64,000 nucleotides of DNA from assembly GCA_004794655.1 (NCBI GenBank), contig SMMW01000585.1, forward strand, positions 12,487,501-12,551,500, given 5' to 3'. The notes below the pieces were generated by a model that did not search any database, was not told the origin of the DNA, and worked only from the letters and a program-made list of their open reading frames with translations. A program made the position numbers and the translations under genes. This document shows, piece by piece, positions 32,658-43,615 of this stretch. Positions within the stretch are counted from its first letter, which is position 1. Each line of letters starts with the position of its first letter. The stretch comes from Marisa cornuarietis. Lineage: Eukaryota; Mollusca; Gastropoda; Architaenioglossa; Ampullariidae.

Positions 32658-34175
32658 ATGTCTACTACAAATCAAATCCAGGTTCCATTTATACACAGCA
32701 TAAAGAGTGAACCGTGCTCTGTGGCTGATCTACAAGAAGACCTAAAGGATAATGTAATACTAAAGTCAGAAAGCCCATTTTGTTCTTGTACCAATAAGAC
32801 ATGCTGCTAACAAATTAGCGTTGTGCAGCTTGGGAACTGCTCTGGTCAAACTCACATAAAACCTGAGTTTGCTATCCATATCCACCAATCAAACTGGAAA
32901 CATGAACTGGATTTTAGCTCTCAAGGTGGGATTTGTTGTATAAAAATTGAGCAAGTTCCTGGTCAAGAACTCCATCACATAAAACATAAGCATGCTGCAC
33001 ACACTGAGCAGTCAGACAGCAGGTGTGAGAGCAATGTGAAACTAGAGCACCACTCTCAAGATGTCCCTTGTACAATTAAGACTGAGCAGGATCTTGTGTA
33101 TTGTGCAAAGACAGAAGAGCAGCTTGTGTTTAAGCAAGAAGAACAAGATCATAGTCACATTATAAAACCTAAGCATGCTGCACATATTGAGCAGTCAGAC
33201 TGCAGGTGTGAGAGCAATGTGAAACTGGAGCAAGATATCTCTTGTACAATTAAGACTGAGCAGGAACCTGTGCATGGTGCAAAGACAGAAAAGCAGCCTG
33301 TGTTTAAGCAAGAAGAACAAGGTAATAGTCACATGGTGAAGACTGAGACAGACTGGTCTGGCCAGCATGCAATGTGGCAGCATGACAGTGGTGATAAATT
33401 TCAAAAAATCAATGCTCATGGGTGTAAAACTTCTGAGGTGATGGATATTCTAACGGAAAGTCAACAGAATATGACCCACAGTGATGTGCGACCTCACCAG
33501 TGCAAGGTGTGTAAAGTTATGTTTAAACGCTTATCCTCTTTAAAAAAGCACATGCTGACCCACAGTAAGAGAACTTACCAGTGTAATGTATGCAAAGCTG
33601 CTTTTAGGCGCCCATATACTTTAAAACTACATATAGTGACCCACAGTGAGGTCAGACTTTTTCACTGCAGTTTGTGTAAAGCTACCTTTCAGTACTCAGG
33701 CTATTTAAGAAGGCACATGATTACTCACAGTGATGTCAAACCTTTTCAGTGCAGTTTGTGTAAAGCTACCTTTAAGTACTCAGACTCTTATAAAAGGCAC
33801 ATGATTATGCACAGTGACGCGAAAACTTATCATCAGTGCAGTTTGTGTAAAGCTACCTTTAAGTACTCAGACTGTTATAAAAGGCACATGATTATGCACA
33901 GTGATGCGAAAACTTATCATCAGTGCAGTTTATGTAAAGCTACCTTTAAGTACTCAAGCCATTTAAAAAGGCACATGATTACGCACAGTGATGTGAAAAC
34001 TTATCAGTGCAGTTTGTGTAAAGCTACCTTTAAGTACTCAGACTCTTATAAAAGGCACATGATTATACACAGTGATGTCAGAGCTTTTCAGTGCAGTTTG
34101 TGTAAAGATACCTTTAAGCGCTCAGATACTTTAAAACAACACATGCTGACCCACACTGATTTGAAAACTTATTAG
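32658..34175 (+). pseudogene. C2H2 zinc-finger protein, probably degenerate
   Basis: A poly-C2H2 protein, presumably nuclear and DNA-binding. From ATG 32658 (MSTTNQIQVPFIH) the frame meets TAA at 32808-32810, then stays open to TAG 34173-34175. The N-terminal part has two tandem 61-residue repeats (period 183 bp, from 32988 and 33171) packed with Psi-K-x-E motifs (IKSE, IKPE, IKIE, VKLE, IKTE, VKTE), the SUMO-acceptor form. Eight C2H2 fingers follow from about 33500, with the pattern CxxCKATFKxSxxxKRHMxxH and a nonstandard HSDVKTYQ linker in place of TGEKP. At least five more fingers follow the stop with further breaks. An intron removing the early TAA is possible, so function cannot be excluded. 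It sits on the strand opposite the fibrinogen gene, inside its inferred intron. Confidence 0.75.
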
Positions 34176-34640
34176 TGCAGTTTGTGTAAAGCAACCTTTA
34201 AGCGCTCATAGATACTTTAAAACAACAGATGCTAACCCACAGTGATGAGAGACCTCACTAGTGTAATGTATGCAAAGCTACTTTTAGGTGCTCGAATTAT
34301 TTAAAACAACACATGCTGACCCATTGTGATGTAAAACTTTTTCAGTGCAATTTGTGTAAAGCTACCTTTAAGTACTCAAGCTGTTTAAAAAGGCAGATGC
34401 TTACGCACAGTGATGTGAAAACTTATCAGTGCAGTTTGTGTAAAGCTACATTTAAGCTCTCAAATTATTTTAAAAAGCACCAGCTAACCCACATTGATGA
34501 GAGACCTCACCAGTGTACTGCAAGTCATGTAGCTGGCAAAAGATATTGTTACCTAAAAAATCACGTGCTGACCCACAGTGATGTTAACCCTCATTAGTGC
34601 AGTATATATAAAGCTGCTTTGAAAAGATCATTTGTGAATA
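34176..34640 (+). pseudogene. Further C2H2 fingers after the stop, interrupted
   Basis: Fingers 9-13 of the same array. Finger 9 has a 2-bp insertion at about 34209 and a His-to-Gln change. TAG replaces the CAG codon before the first Cys at 34259-34261 and 34595-34597, as at 34173-34175. A clean stretch of three fingers (34313-34480: FQCNLCKATFKYS, YQCSLCKATFKLS) is followed by one that has lost its cysteines (QCTASHVAGKRYCYL). Confidence 0.85.
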
Positions 34641-34933
34641 AGTATACATGATTTGCCAGTGATGAGAGACCTCACGAGTTAAGGTGTGGAAAGCAGTTTT
34701 CAGGTTGCCAGCCCTGGCTGTTTATAAGAATAGATACTGATATTAATGAGAAAAACCTCATGTGTGAAGAAGAGGCGAGCAACTTCGCTAGTAACAGGCT
34801 ATGTTAAGTTTCCTTCAGAAGATCAAAATAATTTGAAAGAACACCTTAACCTTCGTACCTTTTTGCATCAGGTATTCTTTCTTTACACACGGTATCAATG
34901 ATTTTCATTATCTTTTAGAATTTATAAAAATCC

Positions 34934-35189
34934 ATTATATTATGCCCTTTTTGGTTTTGCTAGTATTATCATGTTTCCATTCTTTTTTTCTTGTTAATGG
35001 CAAATAGCATATCACATTATATTATGCCCTTTTGGGTTTTGCTAGTATTATCATGTTTCCATTCTTTTTTTTCTTGTTAATGGCAAATAGCATATCACAT
35101 TATATTATGCCCTTTTGGGTTTTGCTAGTACATGTATTATCATGTTTCCATTCTTTTTTTCTTGTTAATGGCAAATAGGATATCGCATT
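34934..35189 (+). repeat. Three tandem copies of an 82-83-bp AT-rich unit
   Basis: Units start at 34934, 35016 and 35099 with attatattatgccctttt, run through gctagta..ttatcatgtttcc and end at ggcaaatag-atatc. The third carries a small insertion (acatgt). Confidence 0.93.
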
Positions 35190-35202
35190 GTAACATCATC
35201 AT

Positions 35203-35490
35203 TTGATTGAAAGTAATAAAAAAAAGGTTGATTTCTCTACCAGAGGAAGAGTTTGCTTTTTCAAACAATTGCTGACGTTGGTGAGAGAGTCATGTGTGCA
35301 GTGTACGTGTAAAGCTGCATCTATGTTTCCAGCTCATTTAAAAAGTCACATGATAGTTCAAAGTGCTGTGAACACTTACCAGTGCACAAAGATATCATTT
35401 TCTTCTAAAAGGCATGAAAAGCCAAGATTCACTGTACTTTATTTCTTCAGTCAGGAATATTCTGTGCTTTTATTGTTAATTACAAAATAG
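35203..35490 (+). pseudogene. Finger remnant, second zinc-finger copy
   Basis: A 95-codon frame containing ESCVQCTCKAASMFPAHLKS, HMIVQSAVNTYQC: a C2H2 finger of the same family with its second His lost, and the start of another. The flanking motif aaagtaataaa...tttctaccagagga occurs at both 35210-35245 and 35535-35575, so the surroundings are duplicated too. Confidence 0.6.
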
Positions 35491-36249
35491 CAAATGACAT
35501 TGCAACAATATTTGAGTCCTAGATTTACTTGAAAAGTAATAAAGAATGAAGCGGGTGATTTTTCTACCAGAGGAAAAGCTGAAGAAATATAGTACTACCA
35601 TGTCCTGACAAAATGTAAAACAACCTGGTAATGGGACCCACGTTACTTGAAAGTAACTGAGAATCATGTCTTTGTCCTTTCACAGGTGTCCTTTAATTCA
35701 TACTCAGAGGGCAGTACCAGCATTTCCTTCAATTTTAACTTACCAAATACCCTACACAAACTATGTGTGTGTGTGTGCACATGCACAGATTCTTCCATGG
35801 AGTCGCATCAATAAATAATGTAGACAAATGAAATCAATAAATGGGTCAAGAACAAATTTCTTTTATGATTTGCACCAAACAAACTTCAGTGCAAAAAAAA
35901 TTGCTAAGTTGTTAGCTTTTATGACTTTACGATTTACTTAAAAGTAAGTGTCAAAGATGTGAGTAATCAAACACAATTATTCAATAAACAATCTAAAAAG
36001 GTAAAGGTCATAAACCTTTTCAGGTCGTTGGGGGTTGAGGTGTTAGAGACAATCTCAAGAGTGCATAAAAGAACTGGATAATTAAACCCTGGCTGGTGTA
36101 GCCATACATGCGTTGCAAACATCAGTAAGTTTGCGTGTTGACATATTTACCTCATTAAGACAAGATACAAAAAAGAAAAAACATTTCTTAATAATCTTCA
36201 TCTATTCTTGTTGATGATTGTAACAAAAAAGATAACGGAAGAAACTGGA

Positions 36250-36355
36250 GATCCACTCTCAGTTCTCCCCCTTGTCCAATTAAGAACCTGTGCATGATGC
36301 TCAGAGAGAAGAGCAGCTCTAATTGTTGGTAAGCAAGAACAAGATCATAGTCCAT
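36250..36355 (+). pseudogene. Remnant of the zinc-finger gene's N-terminal repeat
   Basis: cactctcag...cccccttgtccaattaag, then aacctgtgcatg-tgc, then aagcaagaacaagatcatagtc. This follows the repeat at 33045-33160 closely but with deletions that destroy the frame. It abuts the hAT fragment. Confidence 0.7.
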
Positions 36356-37481
36356 AGACTTTACAGAGTGTCATTACTGATGGATCTCCAAATTTAACCA
36401 GCAGGAATATTGGTCTTCTGACCAGAATTCAGCAAACTGTTCATGAAATATATCAGGACTACGAAGTCACCTTTCTTCGTTGCATTATATATCAAGAAGT
36501 GCTGTGTAAAAATGTATTAGACATGAACCATGGTGTGAGTACTGTGAAGAAAATCATGAACTTTATTAGAAGAAGAGGGCTCAACCACCGGCAGTTCATC
36601 TCGTTGTTGGAGGAATTTAAAGACGATCACAAAGATGTTCCCGACCACATTAATGTCCGGTGGCTTAGCTTTGCAAAAGTTTATAAGCGAGTTTGGGAGT
36701 TCCGAGAAGAAATAGCTCTCTTTTTAGGAAGGATGGAAAAGAAAAGCGCTTTCCCCGAATTTTGTGATCGGCAGTGGTGTACAAATCTTGTCTTTCTTGT
36801 TGATGTCTTGGACCATTAGAACAAACTCAATGTGACTCTGCAAGGTAAAAACATTCTTGTTCATGAGTTTTATATTTTTCCGTGAACGCGTTTGAACGGA
36901 AACTTGATCTCTTTTCAACCAAAGTGAAGGAAAGAAAATTTCAACATATTCCTACCCTGAACTCATTGACGTAGGGTGACTGCGAAGCAAGATAATACAG
37001 CAAAAAGTTGAGTGATCTGCGAGATGAATTTTCGCGACGTTTCGGGGATTTCAGAAAACTGGAAAGTAAGTTGAAAATTTTCTCAGATCCGTTTACCGTG
37101 GACGTGGAATGTGCACCAGATAGTCTGCAACTTGAGCTGATCAATTAAAGAGCAACATAATGTTGAAGGATTCTTTTAACCCCCAAAATGTTGTCCAGCT
37201 CTTCAAATTGCTAAGTAAGGACACGTTTCCGAGCATTTGGCTGCAGTTCTGCCAACTGCCACATCGGAGACGCGGCCAGATGTTGAAAGGCTGACGAACG
37301 AATTCCAACAGCCTCACTTTTCACATTAAAATCGTTAAGTGCGTATGTACGTATGTTTTCATCCCATTTTCACTAGGTTTGCTGCATAGTCACGTGACGT
37401 GCAGTTTGGTATGTTACCGGCCCGCCGCGTAGTTTACAATTTTGAGACCGGCCCGCAAAAAGAAAACTTACCCCACCCCTG
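36356..37481 (+). mobile_element. Decayed hAT (Charlie-like) transposase fragment
   Basis: Plus-strand remnant of a hAT DNA transposon's transposase, of the kind domesticated in GTF2IRD2/ZBED-type proteins. Readable blocks are VITDGSPNLTSRNIGLLTRI (the DDE-region TDG), an open frame 36499-36819 with LCKNVLDMNHGVSTVKKIMN, FIRRRGLNHRQFISLLEEF, INVRWLSFAKVYKRVWEFRE and LVFLVDVLDH, then LRDEFSRRFGDFRKLESKL, DPFTVDVECAPDSLQLELI and DTFPSIWLQFCQLP from the C-terminal dimerisation region. Several stops and shifts occur after 36819. The right end, cttaccccacccctg (37467-37481), is a hAT-type terminal repeat (CAGGGGTGGGG on the other strand). I did not find the matching left end. Confidence 0.82.
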
Positions 37482-38685
37482 ATTTAGAGAAATATTTCAA
37501 AGATTGTTAATCCTAAAAATAGTCACAAAAATATGGAAAGGAATTGAACAAATAAAATAAGATAAATATATTATGCGCTAGCAAAATTCTTAGCATTATT
37601 GCCGGTCAAGCGAGTGATTCATTGAAACTGAGTCAGAAGCCAGGATGGTCAAAGAAATATTGTATTTACACATATCGTGCCGTATAGGATTCTTGAAACA
37701 TTTTGAATAGTCATAGGATAAAAATATAGTTATCAAACAAAACGAGGCGTAAATCTACCATTTGATGTTATGCTGAACCATTTAAGCTAACTGTCATGTG
37801 TAAGACGAAGCCAAAATTTTTCATATTCTCTTTCTCTAGTAAGCAGAAGAATTCCTTTGTAGACAACGTCAGATCTAAGCTCCACTAAATTTTCATTTTC
37901 AATTTAACGGTTGTATCCCGTTTCTTTTTACCAGAATGTTAGGTCATCTCTATCTGTACGCAAGTTCGTGATCTGTACTTTCTTATGGCTTTCACAGAAG
38001 GACATATGTGGTCCGTCTGGATCCGGTCTTCAACAGAAACCTTTTTACCTCGTTTCGGAAAGCACGCTACACGCATTACGGAACTATCGGCCTCTCGCGT
38101 GAATGAATGTTCAGTGAAGCATGGTAACATGTCAACACAAGGGGGCTTTTAAACGAATAAATCTGTAATCTAGTCCGCAAGCAGAACAGCACAAGCGTTG
38201 TAACTCTCGTGTAAATGAATCCTAAACCAAAACTTTCAGTTCGCTAACTCTACCAGGGTTATTCCAAATTGCAGTTTTTTTCTCGAAATTCCTTTTCTTA
38301 TTTCAGTGACCATGTTTCTTTAAGTCTCTTGCTTATTTTAGGGTTATCGGTACAGATATTGTAGATCAACATCACAAAGAGAAAGTAGGATAGCTCTGAC
38401 CGCTTGTCATCGGAAAGGTTTAGCGTTCCTGAGAACGGGAGTCGAGCAGGTGGCGCACAGTTCCTCTTTCAGTGCCTGGCATTCTCTTGGCCCCGTTCGC
38501 AGAAAAATGCTGACCGAGAGATCAGAGGGATCAAAGAAACCGAGTGCCGACACGCAGCAGCGAGCAGCCTACTTAGCTGTCTGCTAAGCTGGCGTTTGCC
38601 TACCGCAGTCGTTTGGATTCCAGGCCACATACACTTGCAACACAGTTTAGCATATATTTGGCGTATGCATTTTGAGCACAGAAAA

Positions 38686-38746
38686 TTAGCGCAAAGCTTT
38701 AGCATACAGTTTAGCGCAAAGCTTTAGCATACAGCTTTAGCATAAC
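38686..38746 (+). repeat. Short tandem repeat, gcgcaaagctttagcata units
   Basis: gcgcaaagctttagcatacagttta occurs twice in succession and a third, partial copy (cagctttagcata) follows. Confidence 0.75.
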
Positions 38747-40243
38747 ACCTTCGAGGGCGACCAACCAGGCTTCAGCCGAGGGGGTCGCTGATTTTTTTTT
38801 TCCTGTTTCTATCACGGACGCTTCAAGGTTCAAAGAGACTTCCCGATGCAAGAAAAAAATGGAAAGGAAGGCAAGCTAGAAATCCACAAAAAAACGCAAG
38901 AGTCCATCTGTAATATAGTCTTGTTCAATTCCATTGCTACAAGTATCCACTCTGACACATAAAAACCTGATAGGACTATAAAGGTCCTCGTGACACCTGT
39001 TTAGAGATGCCCGATTTCTTATACAATTTATTTTAATATAAGCACTGACTACTATTTATTTTTGTCTCGAAGAAAACTCTATATGACAGTGAAACAACTA
39101 TTAAGGTCAGATACTGCCCCCCCCCCAAATCTTAATTTTTGGCCATTTTGAGATATTAGCATATTAGGAAATGTCAGTATGTCATTTATCCACTCTCAAA
39201 GGGATTTTTCATAACAACATATAGAAATATGTAAATTTTGTCAATAAAAACAGTCACTGTTTTCAAAATCCTCCTTGTTTTGTTCAGACTTCGTGGGTTA
39301 TTTTAGTTTCTTGTTTTGTTTACTTCAAATCCCTAGAACTTTATTTTCCGATGTGATATAAACTTGAAATTTGGTTGAAACTTTTTTTTATACATATTTA
39401 AACATTTGTACCAAGGCGTTTAAAAAAGATTTTGTAGTTTAGTAGTTATACTGTTTTATATCAAAATTTCTTAAATTTTAACACACTGTTTTACGAAAAC
39501 ATTCAAAAAAAATTAAGTAAGCTGCAATTTACCTTGGTCCGATTGTAGATATTCTCTTTAAGTAACTATATACAAAAGAATTTTGAGCCTACTCGCAAAT
39601 TTCACGGATTTATAAGTTTTTTTTAAATGTTTGTTTTCACGCCATTTTGGATCGTTTCCATGGCAACTGAGAGTGTGACCAGTGTACTAAAAGCATTTTT
39701 TGAATTTCCATTAAAGGGCAAAACAGTTGATATAAAAAAAAATTATTTTCGGGCCTTTATTTATCGTGCTTTGGGCACTGTTCTTCCGTCCGTAGAAGCC
39801 AGGCTTTCCAGCAAAATCAGGTTTGACGCTTCCAGAACTTCCGCCAGAAAGCGAATGTAGATGTAAGCAGCAGATGACGGCGAGAAGACTTGCCCATAGC
39901 AAAACTCTGATGCTATCAGTGACTGGAGGCATTCCCGAAATATCGCATCCAGCCAGCAGCGGCCGCAGGCGGTTGGGAGCCCTGAGCGGAGCTATAGCTG
40001 AATGGTTAACATCCAAGCAGCCAGCTAAACATCATAAAGAATTTTAGCTGACTGCTTAGCATTAGAGGTGTGTAGAAGGGAACAATCTTTTTCACATTCT
40101 TTACAACCTAAGCCGTTCATCTGTCTGTTGTCAGTTAGTTAAACTCCTTCAGTGCTTCGAGATTTTTGTTTGCTTCCTCTCTGAAGAATTGTAAGGTGGG
40201 AAAAGGGGTCGTCCAGATTTAAGGAAGTGCTATCCTGTAATCA

Positions 40244-40244
40244 G

Positions 40245-40316
<72 letters not shown>
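40244..40316. repeat. (GAT)n trinucleotide tract
   Basis: About 24 GAT units. Confidence 0.96.
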
Positions 40317-40318
<2 letters not shown>

Positions 40319-42003
40319 CATCCAGCTAATAACGATCTTCATGTTGTCCAGCTGGAGCTGTGAAGCGGTGTCCAGACCACGGGTATAAATTTTTATGTTA
40401 CTTTACCCCAAAAGCATTTTTATAACTACGACTCCGGGGTAATGTACAATCCACGGAGTTTGGTTGCTGCTTCGCAACTATGGATACAAGATGCTTTCAC
40501 TTGATTCCCCCCACCCCCCAATGTTTTTTTTCCTAAACGTCCCGATGAACGAAGCGATTTTGGAAGCCTTTGGAATCGTGACCTAGGCGGTCTTGAAACA
40601 GCAGGTTATCTTAAATCATCTGCTTTCGATACAAAGTTATTCAGCCTAACCTACTTAACACTTTACAGCAATCACGAGCGTTTTTCAAAATATAATTTTT
40701 GTATGCCACTATATAATTGAAAGCAAGATTTCACATAGCGCGGAGACCGCTGACATCCCCCTTCTGGAGGTTTTTGAAAATTGCCCCATTAGCTGAGACG
40801 TTTAAGGGGGGGGGGGCGGCAAAAAAAATCATCGTCGCGGGGACAACAATGTCCCCGTATTTTATAGCTCCCCAAGAAGGATAAAAACGAGGAACTGGAT
40901 GTTTAACGCAAAAACATCAGCTGAAATACTATTGAAGAAGAAGTGGTTTAGCTGACTGCTAAGCGTAGTTTTGTCGCTGACGTCTCATTTCTGAAGTGAT
41001 TTCCTTCATAGAAACCTTTTTTGCGAAAGAAAGGAGGAAAAAAAACAGCCGCTGAATGCAGCAACGTGCTGGTGGCCGATGCGGCGGCGTGTCGCGGCGC
41101 TGCACAGCAAGCAATGCCCCGGCAGGTGAAGACGTATCATCCCGGGATTAGATAAGACGGGATTTATGGCAGCCTTTTGTAATTACACGCCACAATAAGA
41201 TGCGCCGGCTGACCACTTCGCCTGATCAAAGAAAGTTCTCTTGGAACGGGATCCACCGCTTCGTTATCTCAATTATGGTTCATGCAATAAAAGCAAGCAT
41301 CTGTGTTTGTCACGATGAGCAACAACACAAAAAAAAAAAAAGCGAGCAAGAGTATTTGGAGAGGTGGAAGGGGAGACGTTTACTTCAGGAAGGATGTTAT
41401 TGGTAGGAGGGGAGAAGTGCAGCTCAATTTCGCCTTTCTAATGGTAGTCCTCTCTCCCCATCCTCCCACTCCTCAGACCCACATACCCCGCTCCCAAGAA
41501 AAGGTTACGACTGAAAATGATCTTCGTTAAAGACCACCCCATAATATCACTGCCTGATAACCATGACAGTGGCAGACTTGCCCTCGTTAAAACTCATTCC
41601 ATAAAAGCCGCGGTTTCGCCCCATGCTGCCCACGCGTATCTGATACCTGAGCCTTGCTTGGTGGTCTTTATAGGAGAACCCAGGCATCACTCTGATGTAC
41701 AGTCACACTGGGTGCCTTGCGGCATGAGGAAACACCGATGACTAAGAACATTCACATGAAACAACAGACCAGAGAGAGAGAGAGAGAAAGAAAGACAAAC
41801 AACAAATGAAAACTGTTTTTTAACTACTCTTCTCTCTCGAGATTTGGATGAAAACATGAGGAACAGGGCAGTGTTATGGAGTGTTTGTACAATGTCAATC
41901 AGGGTCAACTAGGTTCGCTCCCAGGTTCCCTTCAGCGCGTATTTCTTTACAAAAAAACACAAAAGGAATGTTTTCGTACACACTTCTGCAAACGAGCACA
42001 CTT

Positions 42004-42014
42004 GCGCGCGCGCG

Positions 42015-42052
<38 letters not shown>
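42004..42052. repeat. (CG)n/(CA)n simple repeat
   Basis: A short gcgcgcgcgcgc run passes into a CA run; alternating purine-pyrimidine, so capable of Z-DNA. Confidence 0.93.
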
Positions 42053-42054
<2 letters not shown>

Positions 42055-42420
42055 GAAGGAGCAAAAAGAGAGGAGGTGAAGAAAGGATGATTAAATGCAT
42101 GGTATGCATAAATAAACACGTGAGATTAAGCAGAGAGAAGAAAGAGAACAAGAAAAAAAGAAAATAGAGAGAGCGATAAAAAAGACGAAAATAGAGGAAG
42201 AAAAAAGAGAGTGTTATCAAAAAAGAGAAAGCAAGAAAGAAAAATGTAAAATGACAGAAGGAAAGATAAAAAAAAATGAGGTTGACAAAACGAATGAGAA
42301 AAAAGAACTAAGAAAAGGAAAAAAGGAAAGTAAGAGTGACATAAAGAATGAGGAACGGAAGAGAGAACAATGTAAGGAAAGAAAAGAGGAGAGTGAATGA
42401 AATAAAGAAAACAATTTTAA
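42053..42420 (+). repeat. Purine-biased low-complexity stretch
   Basis: About 370 bp in which the plus strand is almost entirely A and G (aagaaagaaaa, gagaggag and similar), without a regular unit. Leu/Phe/Ser-rich frames on the minus strand here are composition artefacts. Confidence 0.8.
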
Positions 42421-43342
42421 AGAGAAGTCATTGGGTCATAAGGTCAGAAGTTTCGTTGTCTTGTTACTGTGACATGTAGGGATTATTCACGTTTCTATTA
42501 TTTATAATATTTCTTTGTGCACCTAAACAAAGTTCCACTCAACATAGTGGCATGTCGATATGTTGGCATGTTGGCCTTATTAACTCCTTACCATGACACA
42601 GGCATCCGCAAGATACGTAAAGTTTACGGTTCCGCTGTCAGTTGTTGGATATTCTGAGATTATCAAATGAATAAATAACTTCATTTAAGGACGATGTTCT
42701 TGTAAAACAATTAGCTTGCATTATTTTTATTTCGTCCGCAAAAAATATCCTCTGATGCTTTTTCGAACCACCTCCAGCGGTTTTTCGTTACCTTGTAAAC
42801 ACACTGTAAAGGTTTCCTTACTCCTGTTTCTGTAGAAAAGTTTAATAAACAGTCTCGTCAAATGGACAGCAGAAAAGAGGCTCTTATCACATGCTCCAAG
42901 GATAAAGAATGACTTCGGGTGCTATCAGCAACAAGGCGCCAACAAACCTCATTGCTTCGTTACCTTGGAGAGATCTATACGCTCGGCGCAACGGGGATAA
43001 CCTTTAGGAAAGAGAAGGAGAGGTGCACGGATAATCCCTAAACCCTTTGAAAGAATGAAAACAGAGTGGCTCCCGCAGGCTTGTCGGGACCCTACCGAGT
43101 GAAAGAAGGATTCCCTCGACATCTGGCTCGAGAAAACAGAATCAGTGTTGTTTCTCTGGCTGCTTCTGTTGCTGATGATCAGTTTTCTTAGAGGGAAGGG
43201 GTTGTTTTTTTGTTGTTTTTTTTTTGGGGGGTGGGGGTGGGGAATGTGGTCTGCTTCTGCTTGTCAGAGAGGTTATTCAAACACATTGATGTGGTATTCA
43301 CTAACAATATGTATCAGAATTCAACTGGCAATGGAGAGACAG

Positions 43343-43615
43343 AGGTCTGGGGCCAGTTGCACAACACATTTCTAATTTTGAACACTTTTAGGCCTCTATT
43401 TAGATAATTAGTTTAAACTGCACACCACAATTTTAGAATTTTTAAAACTAAAACTGTTTTAAGTAAGATAAAGTTGTTGAAGTCTGACTTTCCGTCCTGT
43501 CAGTACAAGTTTTTGTATGTTTTTCTGCAATGCATCAAAATGGCTAAGAAGAGATTTTGCTTCTTTAGAACAGTTTTAAGGTTTAGAAACGTGTTGTACA
43601 ACTAGCCCCTGATCT
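43343..43615 (+). mobile_element. MITE-like element, copy 1
   Basis: 273 bp with imperfect terminal inverted repeats: aggtctggggccagttgcac at the left; the right end read in reverse is agatcaggggctagttgtac. Both continue to an acaacac-tttctaa core. There is no coding capacity. An inverted copy is at 45689-45943. The superfamily is unassigned and no target duplication was found. Confidence 0.75.

Larger units (their letters stand above)
37490..43342. other. Non-coding stretch of the inferred intron
   Basis: No gene was seen. Contents: a short tandem of gcgcaaagctttagcata (about 38690-38745), the GAT tract at 40244-40316, a CG/CA tract at 42004-42052, a purine-biased stretch at 42053-42420, and three copies of a hairpin-like ttagc-n5-gctaa motif (38572, 40043, 40947). 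Confidence 0.5.

Noticed and set aside
34934..35189. Considered as a CRISPR-like array
   Set aside because: The units are directly adjacent with no unique spacers, in eukaryotic DNA.
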